From NCBI RefSeq assembly GCF_051020975.1, contig NW_027478168.1:7626001-7690000 (forward strand): a DNA stretch of 64,000 nucleotides, written 5' to 3'. Below the pieces are notes generated by a model. It worked only from the letters and a program-made list of their open reading frames with translations, did no database searches and was not told the origin of the DNA. The stretch is from Osmia lignaria lignaria (taxonomy: Eukaryota > Arthropoda > Insecta > Hymenoptera > Megachilidae). A program made the translations under genes and the position numbers. Below are positions 51,201 to 63,891 of this stretch, in pieces. Within the stretch, counting starts at the first letter, position 1. Each line of letters opens with the position of its first letter.

Positions 51201-53588
51201 TAAATATCTTGATATATCTCGAGAACTACGCATCTGATCAAAAAATATCATAGAACATAAAAAGTAGGAAACTTAATTCTCTACAAAAAAGGTCTCTTAA
51301 CATTTTGCCATAGCTCGCTTCGTTTCCGAGATATTTGCAGATTTATCTCAAGGGAAGGGGCCTGACGGACATATTTCGAGATATTTCTTCTTCTTGTTGT
51401 TCTTCTTCTGCACAGCTAAGCTGGAAGTGGCATTTGCGGCTCGCACTAGTGCAGAGTTATCTCGAAGAAAGGGGCCACGGTGTTTCTGTATCTCTATTAT
51501 GTTGGTGCGGCTTCGGAACTTTTAAATATCTTGATATATCTCGAGAACTACGCATCTGATCAAAAAATATCATAGAACATAAAAAGTAGGAAACTTAATT
51601 CTCTACAAAAAAGGTCTCTTAACATTTTGCCATAGCTCGCTTCGTTTCCGAGATATTTGCAGATTTATCTCAAGGGAAGGGGCCTGACGGACATATTTCG
51701 AGATATTTCTTCTTCTTGTTGTTCTTCTTCTGCACAGCTAAGCTGGAAGTGGCATTTGCGGCTCGCACTAGTGCAGAGTTATCTCAAAGAAAGGGGCCAC
51801 GGTGTTTCTGTATCTCTATTATGTTGGTGCGGCCTCGGAACTTTTAAATATCTCGATATATCTCGAAAACTACGCTTCTGATCAAAAAATATCATAGAAC
51901 ATAAATTGTAGGAAACATAATGCTCTACAAAAAAGGTCTCTTAACATTTTGCCATAGCTCGCTTCGTTTCCGAGATATTTGCAGATTTATCTCAAGGGAT
52001 GGGGCCTGACGGACATATTTCGAGATATTTCTTCTTCTTGTTGTTCTTCTTCGGCACAGCTAAGCTGGAAGTGGCATTTGCGGCTCGCGCTAGTGCAGAG
52101 TTATCTCAAAGAAAGGGGCCACGGTGTTTCTGTATCTCTATTATGTTGGTGCGGCTTCGGAACTTTTAAATATCTTGATATATCTCGAGAACTACGCATC
52201 TGATCAAAAAATATCATAGAACATAAAAAGTAGGAAACTTAATTCTCTACAAAAAAGGTCTCTTAACATTTTGCCATAGCTCGCTTCGTTTCCGAGATAT
52301 TTGCAGATTTATCTCAAGGGAAGGGGCCTGACGGACATATTTCGAGATATTTCTTCTTCTTGTTGTTCTTCTTCTGCACAGCTAAGCTGGAAGTGGCATT
52401 TGCGGCTCGCACTAGTGCAGAGTGATCTCAAAGAAAGGGGCCACGGTGTTTCTGTATCTCTATTATGTTGGTGCGGCTTCGGAACTTTTAAATATCTTGA
52501 TATATCTCGAGAACTACGCATCTGATCAAAAAATATCATAGAACATAGAAAGTAGGAAACTTAATTCTCTACAAAAAAGGTCTCTTAACATTTTGCCATA
52601 GCTCGCTTCGTTTCCGAGATATTTGCAGATTTATCTCCAGGGAAGGGGCCTGACGGACATATTTCGAGATATTTCTTCTTCTTGTTGTTCTTCTTCTGCA
52701 CAGCTAAGCTGGAAGTGGCATTTGCAGCTCGCAATAGTGCAGAGTAATCTCAAAGAAAGGGGCCACGGTGTTTCTGTATCTCTATTATGTTGGTGCGGCT
52801 TCGGAACTTTTAAATATCTTGATATATCTCGAGAACTACGCATCTGATCAAAAAATATCATAGAACATAAAAAGTAGGAAACTTAATTCTCTACAAAAAA
52901 GGTCTCTTAACATTTTGCCATAGCTCGCTTCGTTTCCGAGATATTTGCAGATTTATCTCAAGGGAAGGGGCCTGACGGACATATTTCGAGATATTTCTTC
53001 TTCTTGTTGTTCTTCTTCTGCACAGCTAAGCTGGAAGTGGCATTTGCGGCTCGCACTAGTGCAGAGTTATCTCGAAGAAAGGGGCCACGGTGTTTCTGTA
53101 TCTCTATTATGTTGGTGCGGCTTCGGAACTTTTAAATATCTTGATATATCTCGAGAACTACGCATCTGATCAAAAAATATCATAGAACATAAAAAGTAGG
53201 AAACTTAATTCTCTACAAAAAAGGTCTCTTAACATTTTGCCATAGCTCGCTTCGTTTCCGAGTTATTTGCAGATTTATCTCAAGGGAAGGGGCCTGACGG
53301 ACATATTTCGAGATATTTCTTCTTCTTGTTGTTCTTCTTCTGCACAGCTAAGCTGGAAGTGGCATTTGCGGCTCGCACTAGTGCAGAGTTATCTCGAAGA
53401 AAGGGGCCACGGTGTTTCTGTATCTCTATTATGTTGGTGCGGCTTCGGAACTTTGAAATATCTTGATATATCTCGAGAACTACGCATCTGATCAAAAAAT
53501 ATCATAGAACGTAAAAAGCAGGAAACTTAATTCTCTACAAAAAAGGTCTCTTAACATTTTGCCATAGCTCGCTTCGTTTCCGAGATAT
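46510..53588. repeat. Array domain 5: 22 monomers, mixed A, B and C-heads
   Basis: Plain CAAGGGAAGGGG heads return, mixed with C-heads at 46510, 47475, 48762, 50370 and 51014. Units of odd length are 46510 and 47475 (321 bp, a T lost in GGTGTTCTG), 49406 (320 bp, two bases lost giving ATCTCTTATG) and 51014 (321 bp, CAGCTAAAGG). Each of these shifts the open frame. Several B-like units share TTATCTCGAAG (49406, 50692, 51335, 52945 and 53267). Confidence 0.8.
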
Positions 53589-55520
53589 TTGCAGATTTAT
53601 CTCAAGGGAAGGGGCCTGACGGACATATTTCGAGATATTTCTTCTTCTTGATGTCCTTCTTCTGCACAGCTAAGCTGGAAGTGGCATTTACAAGTCGCAA
53701 TAGTGCAGAGTTATCTCAAAGAAAGGGGCCACGGTGTTTCTGTATCTCTATTATGTTGGTGCGGCTTCGGAACTTTTAAATATCTTGATATATCTCGAGA
53801 ACTACGCATCTGATCAAAAAATATCATAGGACATAAAAAGTAGGAAACTTAATTCTCTACAAAAAAGGTCTCTTAACATTTTGCCATAGCTCGCTTCGTT
53901 TCCGAGATATTTGCAGATTTATCTCAAGTGAAGGGGCCTGACGGACATATTTCGAGATATTTCTTCTTCTTGTTGTCCTTCTTCTGCACAGCTAAGCTGG
54001 AAGTGGCATTTGCGGCTCGCACTAGTGCAGAGTTATCTCAAAGAAAGGGGCCACGTTGTTTCTGTATCTCTATTATGTTGGTGCGTCTTCGGAACTTTTA
54101 AAGATCTCGATATATCTCGAAAACTACGCTTCTGATCAAAAAACATCATAGAACATAAATTGTAGGAAACCTAATTTTCTACAAAAAACGTCTCTTAACA
54201 TTTTGCCGTAGCTCGCTTCGTTTCCGAGATATTTGCAGATTTATCTCAAGGGAAGGGGCCTGACGGACATATTTCGAGATATTTCTTCTTCTTGTTGTTC
54301 TTCCTCTGCACAGCTAAGCTGGAAGTGGCAATTGCGGCTCGCACTAGTGCAGAGTTATCTCAAAGAAAGGGGCCACGGTGTTTCTGTATCTCTATTATGT
54401 TGGTGCGGCTTCGGAACTTTTAAATATCTTGATATATCTCGAGAACTACGCATCTGATCAAAAAATATCATAGAACATAAAAAGTAGGAAACTTAATTCT
54501 CTACAAAAAAGGTCTCTTAACATTTTGCCATAGCTCGCTTCGTTTCCGAGATATTTGCAGATTTATCTCAAGGGAAGGGGCCTGACGGACATATTTCGAG
54601 ATATTTCTTCTTCTTGTTGTTCTTCTTCTGCATAGCTAAGCTGGAAGTGGCATTTGCGGCTCGCAGTAGTGCAGAGTTATCTCAAGGAAAGGGGCCACGG
54701 TGTTTCTGTATCTCTATTATGTTGGTGCGGCTTCGGAACTTTTAAATATCTCGATATATCTCGAAAACTACGCTTCTGATCAAAAAATATCATAGAACAT
54801 AAATTGTAGAAAACATAATTCTCTACAAAAAAGGTCTCTTAAGATTTTGCCATAGCTCGTTTCGTTTCCGAGATATTTGCAGATATATCTCAAGGGAAGG
54901 GGCCTGACGGACATATTTCGAGATATTTCTTCTTCTTGTTGTTGTCCTTCTGCACAGCTAAACTGGAAGTGGCATTTCCAGCTCGCAATAGTGCAGAGTT
55001 ATCTCAAAGAATGGGGCCACGGTGTTTCTGTATCTCTATTATGTTGGTGCGGCTTCGGAACTTTTAAATATCTTGATATATCTCGAGAACTACGCATCTG
55101 ATCAAAAAATATCATAGAACATAAAAAGCAGGAAACTTAATTCTCTACAAAAAAGGTCTCTTAACATTTTGCCATAGCTCGCTTCGTTTCCGAGATATTT
55201 GCAGATTTATCTCAAGGGAAGGGGCCTGACGGACATATTTCGAGATATTTCTTCTTCTTGATGTTCTTCTTCTGCACAGCTAAGCTGGAAGTGGCATTTA
55301 CAGCTCGCAATAGTGCAGAGTTATCTCAAAGAAAGGGGCCACGGTGTTTCTGTATCTCTATTATGTTGGTGCGGCGTCGGAACTTTTAAATATCTTGATA
55401 TATCTCTAGAACTACGCATCTGATCAAAAAATATCATAGAACATATAAAGTAGGAAACTTAATTCTCTACAAAAAAGGTCTCTTAACATTTTGCCATAGC
55501 TCGTTTCGTTTCCGAGATAT

Positions 55521-56808
55521 TTGCAGATATATCTCAAGGGAAGGGGCCTGACGGACATATTTCGAGATATTGCTTCTTCTTGTTGTTCTTCTTCTGCACA
55601 GCTAAGCTGGAAGTGGCTTTTGCGGCTCGCACTAGTGCAGAGTTATCTCAAAGAAAGGGGCCACGGTGTTTCTGTATCTCTATTACGTTGGTGCGGCTTC
55701 GGAACTTTTAAATATCTCGATATATCTCGAAAACTACGCTTCTGATCGAAAAATATCATAAAACATAAATTGTAGAAAACATAATTCTCTACAAAAAAGG
55801 TCTCTTAAGATTTTGGCATAGCTCGTTTCGTTTCCGAGATATTTGCAGATATATCTCAAGGGAAGGGGCCTGACGGACATATTTCGAGATATTTCTTCTT
55901 CTTGTTGTTCTCCTTCTGCACAGCTAAACTGGAAGTGGCATTTCCAGCTCGCAATAGTGCAGAGTTATCTCAAAGAAAGGGGCCACGGTGTTTCTGTATC
56001 TCTATTACGTTGGTGCGGCTTCGGAACTTTTAAATATCTTGATATATCTCGAGAACTACGCATCTGATCAAAAAATATCATAGAACATAAACAGTAGGAA
56101 ACTTAATTCTCTACAAAAAAGGTCTCTTAACATTTTGCCATAGCTCGCTTCGTTTCCGAGATATTTGCAGATATATCTCAAGGGAAGGGGCCTGACGGAC
56201 ATATTTCGAGATATTGCTTCTTCTTGTTGTTCTTCTTCTGCACAGCTAAGCTGGAAGTGGCTTTTGCGGCTCGCACTAGTGCAGAGTTATCTCAAAGAAA
56301 GGGGCCACGGTGTTTCTGTATCTCTATTACGTTGGTGCGGCTTCGGAACTTTTAAATATCTCGATATATCTCGAAAACTACGCTTCTGATCGAAAAATAT
56401 CATAAAACATAAATTGTAGAAAACATAATTCTCTACAAAAAAGGTCTCTTAAGATTTTGGCATAGCTCGTTTCGTTTCCGAGATATTTGCAGATATATCT
56501 CAAGGGAAGGGGCCTGACGGACATATTTCGAGATATTTCTTCTTCTTGTTGTTCTCCTTCTGCACAGCTAAACTGGAAGTGGCATTTCCAGCTCGCAATA
56601 GTGCAGAGTTATCTCAAAGAAAGGGGCCACGGTGTTTCTGTATCTCTATTACGTTGGTGCGGCTTCGGAACTTTTAAATATCTTGATATATCTCGAGAAC
56701 TACGCATCTGATCAAAAAATATCATAGAACACAAACAGTAGGAAACTTAATTCTCTACAAAAAAGGTCTCTTAACATTTTGCCATAGCTCGCTTCGTTTC
56801 CGAGATAT
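55521..56808. repeat. Tandem dimer duplication (644-bp offset)
   Basis: 55521-56164 and 56165-56808 are nearly identical. They share GATATTGCTTC, GGCTTTTGCGG, CTATTACGTTGG, GATCGAAAAATATC, TAAAACATAAATTG and TTAAGATTTTGGC. Differences are confined to the closing tail (GAACATAAACAG against GAACACAAACAG near 56732). Confidence 0.85.
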
Positions 56809-57274
56809 TTGCAGATTTATCTCAAGGGAAGGGGCCTGACGGACATATTTCGAGATATTTCTTCTTCTTGTTGTTCTTCTTCTGCATAGCTAAGCTGGAA
56901 GTGGCATTTGCGGCTCGCAGTAGTGCAGAGTTATCTCAAAGAAAGGGGCCACGGTGTTTCTGTATCTCTATTATGTTGGTGCGGCTTCGGAACTTTTAAA
57001 TATCTCGATATATCTCGAAAACTACGCTTCTGATCAAAAAATATCATAGAACATAAATTGTAGAAAACATAATTCTCTACAAAAAAGGTCTCTTAAGATT
57101 TTGCCATAGCTCGTTTCGTTTCCGAGATATTTGCAGATATATCTCAAGGGAAGGGGCCTGACGGACATATTTAGAGATATTTCTTCTTCTTGTTGTTGTC
57201 CTTCTGCACAGCTAAACTGGAAGTGGCATTTCCAGCTCGCAATAGTGCAGAGTTATCTCAAAGAAAGGGGCCAC

Positions 57275-60093
57275 GGTGTTTCTGTATCTCTATTATGTTG
57301 GTGCGGCTTCGGAACTTTTAAATATCTTGATATATCTCGAGAACTACGCATCTGATCAAAAAATATCATAGAACATAAAAAGTAGGAAACTTAATTCTCT
57401 ACAAAAAAGGTCTCTTAACATTTTGCCATAGCTCGCTTCGTTTCCGAGATATTTGCAGATTTATCTCAAGGGAAGGGGCCTGACGGACATATTTCGAGAT
57501 ATTTCTTCTTCTTGTTGTTCTTCTTCTGCACAGCTAAGCTGGAAGTGGCATTTGCAGCTCGCAATAGTGCAGAGTTATCTCAAAGAAAGAGGCCACGGTG
57601 TTTCTGTACCTCTATTATGTTGGTGCAGCTTCGGAACTTTTAAATATCTTGATATATCTCTAGAACTACGCATCTGATCAAAAAATATCATAGAACATAT
57701 AAAGTAGGAAACTTAATTCTCTACAAAAAAGGTCTCTTAACATTTTGCCATAGCTCGTTTCGTTTCCGAGATATTTGCAGATATATCTCAAGGGAAGGGG
57801 CCTGACGGACATGTTTCGAGATATTTCTTCTTCTTGTTGTTCTTCTTCTGCACAGCTAAACTGGAAGTGGCATTTCCAGCTCGCAATAGTGCAGAGTTAT
57901 CTCAAAGAAAGGGGCCACGGTGTTTCTGTATCTCTATTATGTTGGTGCAGCTTCGGAACCTTTAAATATCTTGATATATCTCGAGAACTACGCATCTGAT
58001 CAAAAAATATCATAGAACATAAAAAGTAGGAAACCTTATTCTCTACAAAAAAGGTCTCTTAACATTTTGCCATAGCTCGCTTCGTTTCCGAGATATTTGC
58101 AGATTTATCTCAAGGGAAGGGGCCTGACGGACATATTTCGAGATATTTCTTCTTCTTGTTGTTCTTCTTCTGCACAGCTAAGCTGGAAGTGGCATTTGCG
58201 GGTCGCACTAGTGCAGAGTTATCTCAAAGAAAGGGGCCACGGTGTTTCTGTATCCCGATTATGTTGGTGCGGCTTCGGAACTTTTAAATATCTCGATATA
58301 TCTCGAAAACTACGCTTCTGATCAAAAAATATCATAGAACATAAATTGTTGGAAACATAATTCTCTACAAAAAACGTGTCTTAACATTTTGCCATAGCTC
58401 GCTTCGTTTCCGAGATATTTGCAGATTCAGCTCAAAGGAACTGGCCTGACGGACATATTTCGAGATATTTCTTCTTCTTGTTGTTCTTCTTCTGCACAGC
58501 TAAGCTGGAAGTGGCATTTGCGGCTCGCACTAGTGCAGAGTTATCTCAAAGAAAGGGGCCACGGTGTTTCTGTATCTCTATTATGTTGGTGCGGCTTCGG
58601 AACTTTTAAATATCTTGATATATCTCGAGAACTACGCATCTGATCAAAAAATATCATAGAACATAAAAAGTAGGAAACTTAATTCTCTACAAAAAAGGTC
58701 TCTTAACATTTTGCCATAGCTCGCTTCGTTTCCGAGATATTTGCAGATTTATCTCAAGGGAAGGGGCCTGACGGACATATTTCGAGATATTTCTTCTTCT
58801 TGTTGTTCTTCTTCTGCACAGCTAAGCTGGAAGTGGCATTTGCAGCTCGCAATAGTGCAGAGTTATCTCAAAGAAAGAGGCCACGGTGTTTCTGTACCTC
58901 TATTATGTTGGTGCAGCTTCGGAACTTTTAAATATCTTGATATATCTCTAGAACTACGCATCTGATCAAAAAATATCATAGAACATATAAAGTAGGAAAC
59001 TTAATTCTCTACAAAAAAGGTCTCTTAACATTTTGCCATAGCTCGTTTCGTTTCCGAGATATTTGCAGATATATCTCAAGGGAAGGGGCCTGACGGACAT
59101 GTTTCGAGATATTTCTTCTTCTTGTTGTTCTTCTTCTGCACAGCTAAACTGGAAGTGGCATTTCCAGCTCGCAATAGTGCAGAGTTATCTCAAAGAAAGG
59201 GGCCACGGTGTTTCTGTATCTCTATTATGTTGGTGCAGCTTCGGAACCTTTAAATATCTTGATATATCTCGAGAACTACGCATCTGATCAAAAAATATCA
59301 TAGAACATAAAAAGTAGGAAACCTTATTCTCTACAAAAAAGGTCTCTTAACATTTTGCCATAGCTCGCTTCGTTTCCGAGATATTTGCAGATTTATCTCA
59401 AGGGAAGGGGCCTGACGGACATATTTCGAGATATTTCTTCTTCTTGTTGTTCTTCTTCTGCACAGCTAAGCTGGAAGTGGCATTTGCGGGTCGCACTAGT
59501 GCAGAGTTATCTCAAAGAAAGGGGCCACGGTGTTTCTGTATCCCGATTATGTTGGTGCGGCTTCGGAACTTTTAAATATCTCGATATATCTCGAAAACTA
59601 CGCTTCTGATCAAAAAATATCATAGAACATAAATTGTAGGAAACATAATTCTCTACAAAAAACGTGTCTTAACATTTTGCCATAGCTCGCTTCGTTTCCG
59701 AGATATTTGCAGATTCAGCTCAAAGGAACTGGCCTGACGGACATATTTCGAGATATTTCTTCTTCTTGTTGTTCTTCTTCTGCACAGCTAAGCTGGAAGT
59801 GGCATTTGCGGCTCGCACTAGTGCAGAGTTATCTCAAAGAAAGGGGCCACGGTGTTTCTGTATCTCTATTATGTTGGTGCGGCTTCGGAACTTTTAAATA
59901 TCTTGATATATCTCGAGAACTACGCATCTGATCAAAAAATATCATAGAACATAAAAAGTAGGAAACTTAATTCTCTACAAAAAAGGTCTCTTAACATTTT
60001 GCCATAGCTCGCTTCGTTTCCGAGATATTTGCAGATTTATCTCAAGGGAAGGGGCCTGACGGACATATTTCGAGATATTTCTTCTTCTTGTTG
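57275..60093. repeat. Tandem 4-monomer duplication (1288-bp offset), almost identical
   Basis: Units 57453, 57775, 58097 and 58419 match 58741, 59063, 59385 and 59707. About 1.5 kb aligns (57275-58805 with 58563-60093). Reading both copies I found one difference, T at 58350 against A at 59638. Shared private bases include GTACCTCTATT, TATCTCTAGAAC, GACATGTTTCG, GGAACCTTTAAA, GAAACCTTATTC, GCGGGTCGCAC, ATCCCGATTATG, AACGTGTC and GGAACTGGCC. This is among the youngest events in the window. Confidence 0.9.
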
Positions 60094-61316
60094 TTCTTCC
60101 TCTGCACAGCTAAGCTGGAAGTGGCATTTGCAGCTCGCAATAGTGCAGAGTTATCTCAAAGAAGGGGGCCACGGTGTTTCTGTATCTCTATTATGTTGGT
60201 GCGGCTTCGGAACTTTTAAATATCGTGATATATCTCGAGAACTACGCATCTGATCAAAAAATATCATAGAACATAAAAAGTAGGAAACTTAATTCTCTAC
60301 AAAAAAGGTCTCTTAACATTTTGCCATAGCTCGCTTCGTTTCCGAGATATTTGCAGATTTATCTCAAGGGAAGGGGCCTGACGGACATATTTCGAGATAT
60401 TTCTTCTTCTTGTTGTTCTTCTTCTGCACAGCTATGCTGGAAGTGGCATTTGCGGCTCGCACTAGTGCAGAGTTATCTCGAAGGAAGGGGCCACGGTGTT
60501 TCTGTATCTCTATTATGTTGGTGCGGCTTCGGAACTTTTAAATATCTTGATATATCTCGAGAACTACGCATCTGATCAAAAAATATCATAGAACATAAAA
60601 AGTAGGAAACTTAATTCTCTACAAAAAAGGTCTCTTAACATTTTGCCATAGCTCGCTTCGTTTCCGAGATATTTGCAGATTTATCTCAAGGGAAGGGGCC
60701 TGACGGACATATTTCGAGATATTTCTTCTTCTTGTTGTTCTTCCTCTGCACAGCTAAGCTGGAAGTGGCATTTGCAGCTCGCAATAGTGCAGAGTTATCT
60801 CAAAGAAGGGGGCCACGGTGTTTCTGTATCTCTATTATGTTGGTGCGGCTTCGGAACTTTTAAATATCGTGATATATCTCGAGAACTACGCATCTGATCA
60901 AAAAATATCATAGAACATAAAAAGTAGGAAACTTAATTCTCTACAAAAAAGGTCTCTTAACATTTTGCCATAGCTCGCTTCGTTTCCGAGATATTTGCAG
61001 ATTTATCTCAAGGGAAGGGGCCTGACGGACATATTTCGAGATATTTCTTCTTCTTGTTGTTCTTCTTCTGCACAGCTAAGCTGGAAGTGGCATTTGCGGC
61101 TCGCACTAGTGCAGAGTTATCTCGAAGGAAGGGGCCACGGTGTTTCTGTATCTCTATTATGTTGGTGCGGCTTCGGAACTTTTAAATATCTTGATATATC
61201 TCGAGAACTACGCATCTGATCAAAAAATATCATAGAACATAAAAAGTAGGAAACTTAATTCTCTACAAAAAAGGTCTCTTAACATTTTGCCATAGCTCGC
61301 TTCGTTTCCGAGATAT
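60029..61316. repeat. Tandem dimer duplication (644-bp offset)
   Basis: 60029-60672 and 60673-61316 share TTCTTCCTCTGC, GAAGGGGGCC, ATATCGTGATAT and CTCGAAGGAAGG. The only difference I found is T at 60435 against A at 61079. Confidence 0.88.
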
Positions 61317-63891
61317 TTGCAGATTTATCTCAAGGGAAGGGGCCTGACGGACATATTTCGAGATATTTCTTCTTCTTGTTGTTCTTCTTCTGCACAGCTA
61401 AGCTGGAAGTGGCATTTGCGGCTCGCACTAGAGCAGAGTTATCTCGAAGAAAGGGGCCACGGTGTTTCTGTATCTCTATTATGTTGGTGCGGCTTCGGAA
61501 CTTTTAAATATCTTGATATATCTCGAGAACTACGCATCTGATCAAAAAATATCATAGAACATAAAAAGTAGGAAACTTAATTCTCTACAAAAAAGGTCTC
61601 TTAACATTTTGCCATAGCTCGCTTCGTTTCCGAGATATTTGCAGATTTATCTCAAGGGAAGGGGCCTGACGGACATATTTCGAGATATTTCTTCTTCTTG
61701 TTGTTCTTCCTCTGCACAGCTAAGCTGGAAGTGGCATTTGCAGCTCGCAATAGTGCAGAGTAATCTCAAAGAAAGGGGCCACGGTGTTTCTGTATCTCTA
61801 TTATGTTGGTGCGGCTTCGGAACTTTTAAATATCTTGATATATCTCGAGAACTACGCATCTGATCAAAAAATATCATAGAACATAAAAAGTAGGAAACTT
61901 AATTCTCTACAAAAAAGGTCTCTTAACATTTTGCCATAGCTCGCTTCGTTTCCGAGATATTTGCAGATTTATCTCAAGGGAAGCGGCCTGACGGACATAT
62001 TTCGAGATATTTCTTCTTCTTGTTGTTCTTCTTCTGCACAGCTAAGCTGGAAGTGGCATTTGCGGCTCGCACTAGTGCAGATTTATCTCAAAGAAAGGGG
62101 CCACGGTGTTTCTGTATCTCTATTATGTTGGTGCGGCTTCGGTACTTTTAAATATCTCGATATATCTCGAAAACTACGCTTCTGATCAAAAAATATCATA
62201 GCACATAAATTGTAGGAAACATAATTCTTTACAAAAAACGTCTCTTAATATTTTGCCATAGCTCGCTTCGTTTCCGAGATATTTGCAGATTTATCTCAAG
62301 GGAAGGGGCCTGACGGACATATTTCGAGATATTTCTTCTTCTTGTTGTTCTTCTTCTGCACAGCTAAGCTGGAAGTGGCATTTGCGGCTCGCACTAGTGC
62401 AGAGTTATCTCAAAGAAAGGGGCCACGGTGTTTCTGTATCTCTATTATGTTGGTGCGGCTTCGGAACTTTTAAATATCTCGATATAGCTCGAAAACTACG
62501 CTTCTGATCAAAAAATATCATAGAACATAAATTGTAGGAAACATAATTCTGTACAAAAAACGTCTCTTAACATTTTGCCATAGCTCGCTTCGTTTCCGAG
62601 ATATTTGCAGATTCAGCTCAAAGGAACGGGCCTGACGGACATATTTCGAGATATTTCTTCTTCTTGTTGTTCTTCCTCTGCACAGCTAAGCTGGAAGTGG
62701 CATTTGCGGCTCGCACTAGTGCAGAGTTATCTCAAAGAAAGGGGCCAGGTGGTTCTGTATCTCTATTATGTTGGTGCGGCTTCGGAACTTTTAAATATCT
62801 TGATATATCTCGAGAACTACGCATCTGATCAAAAAATATCATAGAACATAAAAAGTAGGAAACTTAATTCTCTACAAAAAAGGTCTCTTAACATTTTGCC
62901 ATAGCTCGCTTGGTTTCCGAGATATTTGCAGATTTATCTCAAGGGAAGGGGCCTGACGGACATATTTCGAGATATTTCTTCTTCTTGTTGTCCTTCTTCT
63001 GCACAGCTAAGCTGGAAGTGGCATTTGCGGCTCGCACTAGTGCAGAGTTATCTCAAAGAATGGGGCCACGGTGTTTCTGTATCTCTATTATGTTGGTGCG
63101 GCTTCGGAACTTTTGAATATCTCGATATATCTCGAAAACTACGCTTCTGATCAAAAAACATCATAGAACATAAATTGTAGGAAACATAATTCTCTACAAG
63201 AAACGTCTCTTAACATTTTGCCATAGCTCGCTTCGTTTCCGAGATATTTGCAGATGTATCTCAAGGGAAGGGACCTGACGGACATATTTCGAGATATTTC
63301 TTCTTCTTGTATTTCTTCCTCTGCACAGCTAAGCTGGAAGTGGCATTTGCAGCTCGCAATAGTGCAGAGTTATCTCAAAGAAAGGGGCCACGGTGTTTCT
63401 GTATCTCTATTATGTTGGTGCGGCTTCGGAACTTTTAAATATCTTGATGTATCTCGAGAACTACGCATCTGATCAAAAAATATCATAGAACATAAACAGT
63501 AGGAAACTTAATTCTCTACAAAAAAGGTCTCTTAACATTTTGCCATAGCTCGCTTCGTTTCCGAGATATTTGCAGATTTATCTCAAGGGAAGGGGCCTGA
63601 CGGACATATTTCGAGATATTTCTTCTTCTTGTTGTTCTTCTTCTGCATAGCTAAGCTGGAAGTGGCATTTGCGGCTCGCAGTAGTGCAGAGTTATCTCAA
63701 AGAAAGGGGCCACGGTGTTTCTGTATCTCTATTATGTTGGTGCGGCTTCGGAACTTTTGAATATCTTGATATATCTCGAGAACTACGCATCTGATCAAAA
63801 AATATCATAGAACATAAAAAGCAGGAAACTTAATTCTCTACAAAAAAGGTCTCTTAACATTTTGCCATAGCTCGCTTCGTTTCCGAGATAT

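Larger units (their letters stand above)
53589..63891. repeat. Array domain 6: 32 monomers with repeated stop-bearing variants
   Basis: Stops close the open frame in units 53589 (TGA 53649-53651), 53911 (TGA 53929-53931), 54555 (TAG 54633-54635), 55199 (TGA 55259-55261), 56809 (TAG 56887-56889) and 63570 (TAG 63648-63650). The TGCATAGC form occurs three times and the CTTGATGT form three times including the right-edge partial copy, so the stops spread by duplication. Blocks at 54555-55100 and 56809-57355 match at 2254 bp (7 monomers), sharing GTAGAAAACATAA, TTAAGATTTTGCC and GTTGTTGTCC. The unit at 62605 is frameshifted by GCCAGGTGGTTC. Confidence 0.82.

Noticed and set aside
161..63472. A large tandem family of small Ser/Cys-rich protein genes
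   Set aside because: Mostly TTG starts, no ribosome-binding site or splice structure evident, no spacer between genes other than the same repeat, and stops and frameshifts tolerated and amplified.
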